This document shows positions 24,403 to 34,848 of a DNA stretch of 64,000 nt, piece after piece. How positions within the stretch are numbered: the stretch's first letter is position 1; each line of letters begins with the position of its first letter. The notes under the pieces are model-generated. The model saw only the letters and a list, made by a program, of their open reading frames with translations. It did no database searches and was not told the DNA's origin. Position numbers and translations under genes: made by a program. Source of the DNA: Tethya wilhelma (Eukaryota; Porifera; Demospongiae; Tethyida; Tethyidae); NCBI GenBank assembly GCA_964030475.1, contig CAXIPT010000014.1:350229-414228 (forward strand). The letters run 5' to 3'.

Positions 24403-24785
24403 GATAGCTACATGCAGTAGAACCTCCGACTGGACGATTCTCGGTTGAAGCACTACAAACAGAACCTCTGAGAAGAGGACAACTTCTCCACAAAGGACAA
24501 AAAGAAACGAATTTATATTGTCCCCAAAGTGTCCATTTTGGAGGTTTGAGTGTATGAATGTCTATAGGCTGGGACAGGCTAAGAACTAGTACAGACGATA
24601 CTATACAATTTACAGCTGCAGCTGCTTTCCCAGGCTCCTCCAAGCTCATTTGCAAAATTAAACATGAAAACATTTACAAAGAAGGAATCTGGGCCCGGGA
24701 CAAGCTAACTCACAATAACACTATGCATATGATGAGATAAACAAGCAATATGCAACATGAGCTTTTCTACCAAGAAAAAAATCAT
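24403..24785. other. Intergenic, nothing recognised
   Basis: No coding or repeat signal could be identified here. Confidence 0.5.
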
Positions 24786-25455
24786 TCTGTACGACGGTCA
24801 GATAGATCTTTACGTAAAACTACAGAAATTGCCATGATTAACTCATGGGAAGATTTTACGTGACCTGTCCCATGGGTTAATCATGGGGGAGTTTTACGTC
24901 ACTTCTACCCTGATTCAATCATGGCATGATTTTACGTAACATGGAAAACATTACCACAATTGTATATGGTGCAATATTTATATGGGAAGATTTTACGTCA
25001 GTACTTTGACCTCACGTAAAAGCTCCCCATATAATATAGCTATCTGTACTCAAACATGTGGGGATGCTTTAGTCGAGAACTTTGACCTCACGTAAAATCT
25101 CCCCATATAATATCCCTGGCAACTAATGTGGCCACATTATAAGAAACAATAGATTCACTCCAAAGAAGTGTCCTTTGACCTCACGTAAAATCTCCCCATG
25201 TAACATCCCTGGCAACTAATGTGGCCACATTATAAGAAAAAATAGATTCACTCCAAAGAAGTGTCCTTTGACCTCACGTAAAATCTCCCCATGTAACATC
25301 CCTGGCAACTAGGGTGGCCACATTATAAGAAAAAATAGATTCACTCCAAAGAAGTGTCCTTTGACTTCATGTGACTGAAATCTTCCATTAAATCAAAACT
25401 GGTTAGATCAGTGTGAGACCTGTTTAAGGGAGAACTTTAAAAACTCTTCAGGTAG
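24786..25455 (+). repeat. Left long inverted repeat with 93-bp subrepeats
   Basis: TTTGACCTCACGTAAAATCT recurs at 25081, 25174 and 25267, and a decayed copy starts at 25360, giving an exact 93-bp period. The outer part is non-repetitive but full of TTTTACGT / ACGTAAAA words next to CATGGG or CCATGATT. The inverted partner is 32350-33105. Confidence 0.9.
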
Positions 25456-26077
25456 CTAGCTATATGCCTTCTAAACAACAACTGGGATGATTTTATATGT
25501 GAACTTTATTCTCTCATCAGCTCTCTCCTCTCATCACAACTTGATGATTCATATCTATGTGGGGAATGGGACGGTCACCACCAATCCAATCAAAGATCTG
25601 CAACATCAGTGGCACGGGCCAGTGGCCAGTCTCTTTGCCATTCTACGTCAGAAACCGTCTTCACATCACCTATAAACACTGATCATATTAAATATTATTA
25701 TTATTACATCAACAGTGATAGCTGTGAACACTGACCACAAGCAACATATAAAATTAAAACTATAGTGATAATTATTCTAAATAGATGTACTGTAGGTATA
25801 TAAATGATGACAATACCTGCATGAGTCATGGTCATCGAGTATCAGGTCTCTAGGCCATTGGCAGACTGAGTGCATTGACACGTACACTCCAAGAGTGTCC
25901 AAGTGGCGATGTAATTACAAGACTTTGACCTTTTGCACATCATTCAGCTCCACCCTTCTAACTAGCTGCTAATCAGGTATTGTCTTTCTAATCCATGAAG
26001 CTGATTGGTTAGTTCTTGCAGAAGACGCGGGATATTCTCAAGTAGATTTGTAACTGCAAGAGACTATACTGTTGATC

Positions 26078-26839
26078 ATGGCTATTTCCAAGTCTACTAG
26101 TACAGTGCTCGTTATTTCTATCACAATTTCTCTCTGGTGCACTGCTTCTGGATTGTCTACATGTTCTTTTCAGAACAGTTTGTTGTGGACAGGGACAAGT
26201 ACAGCCAACTGGAGTAATGTTGCTCTACCACACTGCTGCAGCCAAGCAAACAGCCTGGTTTCAGCAACACCACAGATCAGATTCCAACTGCCACCACTTC
26301 AAACGAAGGAAACAGAGTTTATTGACCATATCAAAATTTCTTCCATGAATTCGAAGGATATTTTGATGGACCCTCATATGGCATGCTACATAGGAAGCAG
26401 GAGAACTGATTTCTATTCCCCTGTCCCCAACATCTCGAAATCAAGTCTTTGCACTAAAACTTTATTTGCTAAATGTCGGACTCTGTTAACCATTCCAATT
26501 TGTATAGTGGTAGCTTCGATCGTCACTATGTTGTTTGCCTGGTATGTGTGTTCAATGCTCACGATTGGCACCTACCTGATCATGTCAACCATCTGTGAGT
26601 CTCCCAAAATGTCACTTTATCCTCTCTTTGAAACTTTCACTAAGAAATTGCAGGTGTTGAAAGACCATAACCATGGTAGGTTAATTAGTTTGTGGTTTTA
26701 GCATGACATTGTGGTTTTGAAATCATGCCCTTATACAAATGATTATTCATAGTAGCTGATTATCAACCTATAGGATCAAACCCTTCCATGGTTTTCAAAA
26801 TACTAAAGTGTTTCCTATGGAAAATGATGTCCAACAAAG
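26078..26839 (+). CDS. Signal-peptide/membrane-anchor exons, possibly the 5' part of the helicase gene
   Basis: The ATG at 26078 starts a signal peptide (MAISKSTSTVLVISITISLW, cleavage near TASG). A short ectodomain follows with NWS and NIS sites and cysteines including HCCSQ. A long hydrophobic stretch (LLTIPICIVVASIVTMLFAW and onward) spans about 26485-26595. The frame runs to a TAG at 26699, but a good donor (CATG|GTAGG) ends exon 1 at 26675. Exon 2 is 26774-26839 (66 nt), and its donor AAAG|GTATAT pairs with the acceptor at 26926. All three exons join in the same phase, so the message would run straight into the ubiquitin-like segment at 26927. The exons lie inside the transposon repeats. 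Either this is a real fused protein, or a separate membrane protein with its own end at 26699. Confidence 0.55.
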
Positions 26840-26926
26840 GTATATAAAGCGATAATCAATAGCAGAATCTGTTTTATCATGTTCATTGCTCTATTATGAT
26901 TAAATTTTTTTGTCTTCACATATTAG

Positions 26927-28750
26927 ACAAATATGATAAGAGGAAGCACCTTTTCATCCACTTTCCTTCTGGTCAAATTCTTAACGTTTCCTTTGAAAAG
27001 TTTAATGGGATTGATCCACTCCAACTCCTCAAGTGTTTTGTTGAAAGTAAAACAGGTATATCCAGCAAAGTGATCAAATTTCAATGCAACAACAAATGCA
27101 TTCAAACTGGTGATGATGTATCTTCCTTGCCTTTACATGCTAATATTCATCTAAGATTTGAATTACCTGGTGGCCAAAATTGTGATGTATGTTTTGCATA
27201 TGCCTCCTTCCATTGCCAAGAGTGTGAACAATATTTCTGTGAAGAATGCTGTAAACGAGTTCATAATCACCCAAAACGTACAAGCCACAACCCTACTCTT
27301 ATGGATGCAAACCAGAGTACCAAGAGTGATGACAATGCCTTCAGCAGTTCTCATCCCAGTAACAGTAGTGGGGCTAGCATTAGTTGTACTCAATCTGCAG
27401 CCGATGATGATTCATTTTGCCCTCAGTTTGATATATCCTTTCAGGATGCTATGTTAGTTGCAACATTAGCTGAGAAATTTGGCTTGACTGGATTTAAAAG
27501 TTTCCAAAAAAAAATCATCGATGCCACTCTAGATGGACGAGATACCTTAGTCATTCATCCAACAGGAAGTGGTAAAAGCTTATGCTTCCAGTTTCCACCT
27601 GTGTTTCAAGACAAAAAGGTGTTTGTTATCACACCAACTATTAGCTTGATGCCGAGACCAAGTAGAAAATTTGCAACAATTAGGTATCAACAGCACATTT
27701 TTAGGATCTGCACAGTTGGATAAGCAAGCTGAAATCAATGCATTAGATCCAGAAAGTGATGTTCGCATTATTTTCATAACACCTGAGTGGATTTCTAAAC
27801 CTGATAAATTGCACAAAGTGCAAGAATTAGCCACTGCTGGTAAGCTATCACTGTTAGCAATAGATGAAGCTCATTTAGTATCAGAATGGTCAGATTTTCG
27901 AAAGGCATACCTTACTCTTCAAGATCTTCATATTCATTTTCGAAATACACCAATTATGGCTCTTACCGCAACGGCAACCCCAAAAATCGAGGAAGATATC
28001 AAAAAGTTGCTTCGTAATCCCTTAGTGAGTAAAGCATCTATTAATCGACCAAATATTTTTTTGTCTGCACTTGAAGTGGAAACACATCCTTCTAGTGATT
28101 TCTTTCACACATTTGCTAATCATGTTGCTGACATCAGCAATTCTGAGCCTACTATTGTTTACACAGATTTTATTGCAGACATAGGTTTGATTGTAAGTTC
28201 TCTAGCTGACTTAGATGTAGAAGCAGTTGGTTATTATGGTGAAATGGATCCTAGAGAAAGACAGGAATCATATCAGAGATGGAAGTCAGGTGAAGTTAAC
28301 ATCATGGTTGCCACAAAAGCTTTTGGCATGGGGATAAACAAAAGCAATATTCGTCATGTAATACGAAATGGTGTACCAGAGAGCATGATATCTTGGACCC
28401 AAGAATTTGGTAGGGCTGGTAGAGATGGACAGCAGTCCACTGCAACTATCTTATACCGAAAAAGTGATGTGAAACATGCTGATGCTTGGGTTTGGAATAA
28501 TATTAGAGACAGGAACAAGTGTGAACGAATCTTAAATGACTTTTCTAGATCATGGAGATTTGTTGAAGCACATTTAGCTGGTTACTGCAGGAGAAAATTG
28601 CTGGTGGAAATGTTTGGTGAATCAGACGAGCCTACATTTAATAGTAACTGTTGTGATGTCTGCAATGGTTGCAAGCGTGAGAATTTTCATCATTTTAACG
28701 AAGAACTTAGAATTCTACTCAGGACAGTTAAGGACTGGGTCCTGCTAATT
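26927..28750 (+). pseudogene. Ubiquitin-like / B-box / RecQ helicase (frameshifted)
   Basis: Order of parts: a ubiquitin-like beta-grasp segment ending in LPGG (27163-27174), then a B-box type zinc finger (CDVCFAYASFHCQECEQYFC; 27181-27300), a low-complexity Ser/Asp linker, and a RecQ-family SF2 helicase. Motif I is HPTGSGKS (27556-27579), motif II DEAH (27863-27874) followed by LVSEW, motif III TATAT, and motif VI QEFGRAGRDG (28400-28429). The RecQ zinc-binding domain is CERIL...CCDVCNGC. One extra base near 27652-27656 (ISLM then RDQVENLQQL) shifts the frame, so the two halves lie in different frames. A TTAA-flanked MITE at 28732 cuts the frame at RTV. Downstream coding resumes at 29430, so helicase and transposase were probably one polypeptide. 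Role: unwinding of transposon ends or intermediates (inference). Confidence 0.85.
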
Positions 28751-29398
28751 AAGTGGTAAAATTATGCAAGATAGTTATATTTTCTAAACTATGGGTCATA
28801 CAACTGTCAAAACACATGTATAGATTTACACACTTACCCTAAACATGCTTATAAAATCTGCAGGTCATGTGACTAATACTTTATGAATAATTTGAAATTT
28901 TCAATTTCTCATGAATAATTAATAATGCGGACGGTTTTTAAGGTTGCCATGGCAACCAAATTTTGTCACAAGATTCGTTAAACTGTGGGGTATCCTGATC
29001 TGCCCGGTTTTTGGTTATAATATTTATCGTGGTCGAGATAGAGCCAATAAAGTGTCTTCGGCTGGTGTGCTTTATTTAGAAAATGAGTCGTAATTTTATG
29101 CAGCTGGAGTGTTTGCTCAAAAACCGGGCAGTTCATGGTAGCCCATCATGAGACGATTTCAGTGACAAAATTTGGTTGCCATAGCAACAGTAGAAACCAT
29201 CCGCCTAATTAATTATTCATGAGAAGCTAATTATGCAAAAACAACAGGTCATGTGACAAAATTAATTATATCTACATACTCTAATTAAAAAATTCTATCT
29301 ATATTTTAATTTCTATTGTTTTATCTTATATATTATTAAAGTTATACAACTTTCGAATAATGTGTACCTAATTAAGGTAAACTGCATGGACCCAGTCC
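28732..29398. mobile_element. TTAA-type MITE inserted in the helicase-transposase gene
   Basis: TTAA flanks both ends (28728-28731 and 29399-29402). The ends read GGACTGGGTCC inward on each strand, followed by imperfect matches including CTAATTAAG. A second, inner inverted repeat pair (about 28895-28975 and 29150-29225; GGTTGCCATGGCAACC and a GTCACAAAATTTGG type word) gives strong foldback. The insert has no ORF. Removing it and one TTAA lets the helicase frame run on from RTV into NSPEYLMQ. Confidence 0.8.
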
Positions 29399-29429
29399 TT
29401 AATTCACCTGAGTATTTGATGCAATTCAT

Positions 29430-31985
29430 CAAATAGGTACAAAAGGTGAAGTAAAGATAGCTGAGTGGATACGAGGATCAAATGTTTCATGGACGGATGC
29501 GTATAACAAAAAATCTATTTCATATGGCAATAGTAGAGGCCACACGTTAGACCAATGGAGGCTTTTTTTGCACCAATGCCACGTGCTTGGTTTGATTAAC
29601 TACAGGTTGAAGTCTATGATAAAAGCAAATGGTCATTATGCGGTCATGGGGGTTTACTCTCCTATTGGGGATAACTGTGAATGCTATCTGAAGAATGAAG
29701 CCAATTTAATGTTACCCCCCATGAAGCATTGCATTAGACTTGATGATGTTTCAAGGCGTACAGTTGAACCGAGCAGTTCGAATTCAGATTCACAGCATAC
29801 ATTGTTAAATGGTTCAGGAAAGCGAAACAGAATTGGCAAAGGATCAAACATACTCACTGTAATTCGAAAAATGTTAACTGATAAGGAGAACTGGAAAACA
29901 ATTACAAACAAAAGTAATTACCATTTCCTTGGAGTATTTTCAGAGCCTACTAGCCAGCAGCTATACTATGTACCTGATTTCACATCACTCGAACAAGCAA
30001 GTGCTTGTAAGCACTTTTTGTGGAATGACATTCAATTGTCAAAAGGTAAATTAAACAAAGATAGACTAATTGAGGTAGAAATTGGTACTACCAAAGAGCA
30101 TGTGTTTTACAGATCTGCCAGTTGTACAGGAGTAAAAATGTGCCCAGTTAAAGGATGTAACTATGTAGCGCCCATCAGAGAAAGAAGAAACTGTAAGGAG
30201 CATAATAATGAAACACTGATAAAGTCTGGTAATTGCCCAGTTGAGTTTGTTTACATCTACCCACAAGATTATGAAAATGATAAGAGGAGATGGATTGGTG
30301 GTATTGTTCATAACCAAAAGGTTAACACGGACAACTTACATACCCACAAACTACATGGTGCATTCAAGATTTGCAATCTCGTTCAAGACAAAATAACTGA
30401 AGCTGTGCAGGCAAATGTAGGTCTTACTCCAACAGATATCTCACAAGGTAAAGGGATTGGTTTCATTCCATCAGCTGTTGACACAGCAAGTGCACATCTT
30501 GGACGAATCTCAAGAGAAGTTGCTAAAACGAAAGGTGTCATGAACAAAGACACAACAAATTGGTCACCATGCTTGTTTGATAGTGTGGCAGACCAAATAG
30601 ATGAAAATGATAACAAAGTAAGCAATGATAAAATGATGCAACAAAAATACAATGCCTATGGCAGGCCTTACATTGTATCTGCAGGAATGGAAAATGGCAC
30701 AAAGTATGCCTTGGCCATGTCACCATTGATGACAAAAATGTTATCAACAGCAGAATTCATTCAGACTGATATCACGTATAATGACAACCCAAGATACCCT
30801 TACTTGTTTAATGCAGCTGTTTTCAATGACGTAACAATGGAATGGATGGTGGTTGCTAGAATGTGGGTAGATAATCAGAGCGAGGATGCCTACAAACTAG
30901 CATTCAAAAAAATGTTTGGCCACTGCACTGATATTCACCATAATCTTGAATTGGGTACAACACTCAAAGCAATAGTTGTTGATTGGAGTGATGCTCAAAT
31001 AAATGGACTTAAATCTGCAATTGGAAGAGATCTGGCAACATCCCTTCTTAAAGGGTGCAAAGTACATTGGCTGCGTTCTTGCCAAAGAGTGGCTGACAAA
31101 GTGTCAATAAGTGCAGCAAACAAGGACTTGGAAAAGGCAATTTTTATGAAAATTGCTAAAAAAATCCAATCATTGTCAAGTGCCGTGGAAATAATTGCAT
31201 GTTTTGAAACATTATGTGACGTACGTACAGTAACACAACTCCTGCAAAAATTACCTGACATATGTTCAAAACAAGAAGCAGAAGAAATAGATTCCTTGAA
31301 AGATTGGTCCTGTGCCAAGAGTTGGGCCCAGTGGTGGTCTCGGAGCACACACTTAAAAATGCTATCACAAGCATTTACAGAAATGGAAGGTGATATATGG
31401 GTAAAGAGTCCCAAGACAACTAATGCAGTGGAGAGAAAAAACAGAGATTGCAAATCTGACGCAGTTTCAATTAAGCAGCTAATGACTGAAGCCTACAAAT
31501 TAGATAAAGTGGTGTGCTTCAAACATATCACAGCAGAGGGAGGAAGCAGTATAACCTACAGGTCACGTACAGTAGAAGCCCGAGCTGCACAGGCCAAGTC
31601 TAGACAGAAAAATAGAGCCTCGCACTGGGATCCTGATGATGACATTGAGTTTGGTCCACCAGACAAAACTACGAATTTCAATAAGTCTTCCAGTGGTAGC
31701 AAGAGGTCTAAAAAAACACCCAAAGGAGCTCCTCCTGCAAAAAAACGCTTGATACAAGTAGAAAATAAAAAAATAGAATTTGTTCCTAACAAACACCCAG
31801 AATTGATTGGGAAAATGGTCAGAATGAGATTCATCACAGAATCTGACAAATCTGACTATCAATGGTTTAAAGGAGTAATCTCATCATATGATGGAATCTC
31901 TCAGAAATATGGTATATACTTTCCCTCTGATGGAGAAACAGTTTTTGCAAAGCTTGATGATGAAGATCTTGAGTTAATTGACTAA
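29430..31985 (+). CDS. DDE transposase (C(2)H type) with C-terminal Tudor/agenet-like tail; 3' half of the helicase gene
   Basis: The frame is open from about 29430 with no good start codon; the first residues (GTKGEVKIAEWIRGSN) look like the winged-helix end of a RecQ protein. It is thus best read as a continuation of the helicase after a 1-nt loss in the A run near 29430. Catalytic candidates: Asp in QTDITYN (30768), Asp in VVDWSDAQ (30981), CKVH (31056-31067) and Glu in TNAVERKN (31431). This is the C(2)H arrangement known from MULE-like and related superfamilies. A CPVKGCNY zinc-binding patch precedes the core. After a basic linker with the NLS-like KKTPKGAPPAKKR, the last 60 residues (LIGKMVRMRF ... 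FAKLDDEDLELID) resemble a small Tudor/agenet fold. The transposase part is uninterrupted over about 850 codons. Confidence 0.8.
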   Translation, partial: QIGTKGEVKIAEWIRGSNVSWTDAYNKKSISYGNSRGHTLDQWRLFLHQCHVLGLINYRLKSMIKANGHYAVMGVYSPIGDNCECYLKNEANLMLPPMKHCIRLDDVSRRTVEPSSSNSDSQHTLLNGSGKRNRIGKGSNILTVIRKMLTDKENWKTITNKSNYHFLGVFSEPTSQQLYYVPDFTSLEQASACKHFLWNDIQLSKGKLNKDRLIEVEIGTTKEHVFYRSASCTGVKMCPVKGCNYVAPIRERRNCKEHNNETLIKSGNCPVEFVYIYPQDYENDKRRWIGGIVHNQKVNTDNLHTHKLHGAFKICNLVQDKITEAVQANVGLTPTDISQGKGIGFIPSAVDTASAHLGRISREVAKTKGVMNKDTTNWSPCLFDSVADQIDENDNKVSNDKMMQQKYNAYGRPYIVSAGMENGTKYALAMSPLMTKMLSTAEFIQTDITYNDNPRYPYLFNAAVFNDVTMEWMVVARMWVDNQSEDAYKLAFKKMFGHCTDIHHNLELGTTLKAIVVDWSDAQINGLKSAIGRDLATSLLKGCKVHWLRSCQRVADKVSISAANKDLEKAIFMKIAKKIQSLSSAVEIIACFETLCDVRTVTQLLQKLPDICSKQEAEEIDSLKDWSCAKSWAQWWSRSTHLKMLSQAFTEMEGDIWVKSPKTTNAVERKNRDCKSDAVSIKQLMTEAYKLDKVVCFKHITAEGGSSITYRSRTVEARAAQAKSRQKNRASHWDPDDDIEFGPPDKTTNFNKSSSGSKRSKKTPKGAPPAKKRLIQVENKKIEFVPNKHPELIGKMVRMRFITESDKSDYQWFKGVISSYDGISQKYGIYFPSDGETVFAKLDDEDLELID

Positions 31986-32349
31986 ACTGCTAGTAAACAA
32001 GAAACATTATCACAAACTATTCTTGGAGGAACGTAATAATAGTCACTGTCATTGTAGAAATAGCTGAAACATCGAAGTGATTCTCTCTTGATTAAAAATA
32101 TTTCTGATCCTTAAATAATATTATTGTCACTGAGTGTGTGAGTAATTGTTATTCGTGGTTTCATGCCTCATATCATAATCATCATTATTCCTTAATCATT
32201 GTTATTATAATTATTAATCATTATCATAATAATATCATTGATATTTAATCAGTTATGCCCTCCTCATCATAGCCATAAGGGGATGTAGTTATACTGCAGG
32301 TAAACTTAAATTTTGCATAGAAATCCCCCCTCCCCAGTTGTTTTTAGAC

Positions 32350-33105
32350 ATACCTGGAGAGTTTTAAATTACGCAAGGTCAAAGTTCTCACTTAAACAGG
32401 TCTCACAATCTAACCTGTGTTGATTTAATGGGGAGATATTACATGAGGTCAGAGGACACTTTTTTGGAGTTGCTTATAATGTGGCCACCTTAGTTGCCAG
32501 CGATATTACATGGGGAGATTTTACGTGAGGTCAAAGGACACTTCTTTGGAATGAATCTATTTTTTCTTATAATGTGGCAACCCTAGTTGCCAGGGATGTT
32601 ACATGGGGAGATTTTACGTGAGGTCAAAGGACACTTCTTTGGAGTGAATCTATTTTTTCTTATAATGTGGCCACATTAGTTGCCAGGGATGTTACATGGG
32701 GAGATTTTACGTGAGGTCAAAGGACACTTCTTTGGAGTGAATCTATTGTTTCTTATAATGTGGCCACATTAGTTGCCAGGGATATTATATGGGGAGATTT
32801 TACGTGAGGTCAAAGTTCTCGACTAAAGCATCCCCACATGTTTGAGTACAGATAACTATATTATATGGGGAGCTTTTACGTGAGGTCAAAGTACTGACGT
32901 AAAATCTTCCCATATAAATATTGCACCATACAATTGTGGTAATGTTTTCCATGTTACGTAAAATCATGCCATGATTGAATCAGGGTAGAAGTGACGTAAA
33001 ACTCCCCCATGATTAACCCATGGGACAGGTCACGTAAAATCTTCCCATGAGTTAATCATGGAAATTTCTTTAATTTTACGTAAAAAACTGTAGGACCCTG
33101 TACGA
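32350..33105 (-). repeat. Right long inverted repeat with 93-bp subrepeats
   Basis: Reverse complement of the left repeat, with at least one more subrepeat unit. GGGGAGATTTTACGTGAGGT recurs from about 32515 onwards at 92-93-bp spacing. Confidence 0.9.
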
Positions 33106-33127
33106 CTAATTTAACTTAAACTAACCT

Positions 33128-33525
33128 TTAACTGAGTAAATAGAAGAGCATCATAGCAGCCACAAACATAGACAGCAGGCAAAGACCTGAACTTGACTTT
33201 ATAGTCTGTGGTGTCTCACAGCCGGTACGATGTATTGATACGGTCACATCAACTGTATTGTGTACTAGAATAAAAAGATAAACAAGTAAGTAAGCTGTTG
33301 TCAATTTGACTCAAGAACTTGAGATATTGACTTGTAGGTTACATAACATCCTATCACAAATTTTATATGTAGTTTATACAAGCCATAGATCTTAACTACC
33401 TCTGATTTTTATAAGGGCCTGCATTGAATGATCAGCGTTGATCTTCATCACTCTGGATCTCCTGGCGTACACTAACACAGCCCGAGGGACACAGAGCACA
33501 GACAAAGATTCTGCATGGACGGTCA
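33128..33525 (-). CDS. 3' exons of a type I or GPI-anchored membrane protein (partial)
   Basis: Two minus-strand exons join in phase. 33525-33400 encodes PVTVHAESLSVLC...HSMQALIKIR and ends phase 1 at AGAG|GTAGTT. 33264-33128 encodes VHNTVDVTVSIHRTGCETPQ, then a hydrophobic C-terminus (LCLLSMFVAAMMLFYLLS) and TAA. The hydrophobic end with no tail suggests a membrane anchor or GPI signal. Upstream exons are missing because the foldback copy F2 begins at about 33590, so this may be a truncated gene. Recognition is by reading frame and splice signals only; the family is unknown. Confidence 0.5.
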
Positions 33526-33589
33526 CTGGTTTACAGAGAAAAAAATTAAATCTCAAACTGATCAGATGATTTACGAGTAGAAAAGGGGT

Positions 33590-34503
33590 TAAATTTTAAG
33601 TGGCTAACCTTCTCTCCCTAGTGGCTAGTGAAAGAAAGCTAAGCCTTCAAAAGCATTCAATAGCCTCCCACAGACAGTTTACTTTCTGTATTAACAAAGA
33701 AAACTGGCAGAAAGTTTCCAGAGCACTCTGGAGAGAGCGCTGGCGAGAAGCCACAACAGTGCAATTTTGTTCATCTTCCTTCCTTCCTAACTGACTTACT
33801 TGAACGCGATTTCCAGACAAACAAAAGACATTGAGACAACTTTGACCACATAGTAAGACTTCAATTCATCTGTAGTACGTCCTTTTCTACTCGTTTGCTG
33901 GCGAAAAGGCAGCAAACAAAATCTAGGCAGCTTTGAAACTCTTGATATAAAATACTATACTTTTTATTTAGCCATTTTTATGTAGGTAAAGGTCGTCAAT
34001 ACACCACGTGTTTTTTTCATGCCTATAATGCGCATGCGCATCAAATGTACACTTCTGCTTTTTGTAGAGACTGACTAGTCTTTGTTGTGTGGTTATCTCC
34101 ATGCAATTGAGCACCTTGGTGTTTAAAAAAGTGAATGAACAAGTAGTAAAAATTTTATAAAAATGAGAAGTGTAGGAATGGGCAGTGCTGTAAAAAGCAA
34201 GGAAACAAGACAAGTCTCTGAATTTCGGCACATGACTACTTCATTTTTTGTGCCCAACTCTCAAACATTACTGTGTATCTACATTCTACATGCTTGTCCT
34301 TTCATCCAAATTAATCAAGTGATTGCTTGCATTAACTCATGTCCATTGAGCCAAATGGCCGACATTTAATTCACGTACGTATGCTTGAGTCATGAAAATG
34401 AAGTAGTCATGTGCCGAAATTCAGAGACTTGTCTTGTTTCCTTGCTTTTTACAGCACTGCCCATTCCTACACTTCTCATTTTTATAAAATTTTTACTACT
34501 TGT
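33590..34503 (-). mobile_element. Foldback element, copy F2 (reverse)
   Basis: The hairpin arms are 34142-34250 and 34396-34503, almost exact inverted copies (AAGCAAGGAAACAAGACAAG type sequence). The tail lies to the left in reverse orientation, with CATGCGCATTATAG-side NRF1-like GCGCATGCGC, CACGTG and the reverse of the splice-donor-like motif. The terminal ATACGTAC hairpin is replaced by GGCTAACCTTCTCTCCCT, a word also found beside the fragment at 22758. Confidence 0.8.
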
Positions 34504-34504
34504 C

Positions 34505-34770
34505 ATAATATAGACTCACAAAATTATTGGCAAGTATTAGATATGGAAAAAAGAATCTTTTCCAAGAGGAAATCCCTAATTACACCCCTATACTAGTTCA
34601 TAACTGTCACTCGTCAGTTGTGTACAGTATATATTAGGGAAATATTTGGGGATAAACAAATAGTATAATTGTCTAAACATAACCTGGAATTGAAAAACTC
34701 AAGCTCTCCAAAAAAAATCTATACTTACCCTTTTCAAGGATTTTGGACTTGTATACATTTGTATAAAAGT
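34505..34770. repeat. Duplicated flank segment (partner at 22065-22378)
   Basis: Diverged direct copy; see the partner. It lies between foldback F2 and the membrane-protein copy at 34849. Confidence 0.8.
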
Positions 34771-34848
34771 AAAGTAACTTAATATCTAATCTTTAATAAA
34801 AAGAAATATTGTTACTGCTATCGTGAATTGAGTCTAGTTCCATGCAGC

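Larger units (their letters stand above)
24786..33105 (+). mobile_element. Giant DNA transposon with RecQ-type helicase and DDE transposase
   Basis: Inverted repeats of about 650-750 bp at 24786-25455 and 32350-33105 enclose a two-part coding region and are collinear when one is reverse-complemented. Inside are a signal-peptide/membrane exon pair, a Ubl/B-box/RecQ helicase and a transposase with a C(2)H-type DDE core, all on the plus strand. The coding region is broken by two frameshifts and a nested MITE. From general knowledge, an Academ lineage is reported to encode an SF2 helicase, so relationship to that or another MULE/Academ-like group is possible but not shown here. I could not define a target duplication. 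Confidence 0.8.
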
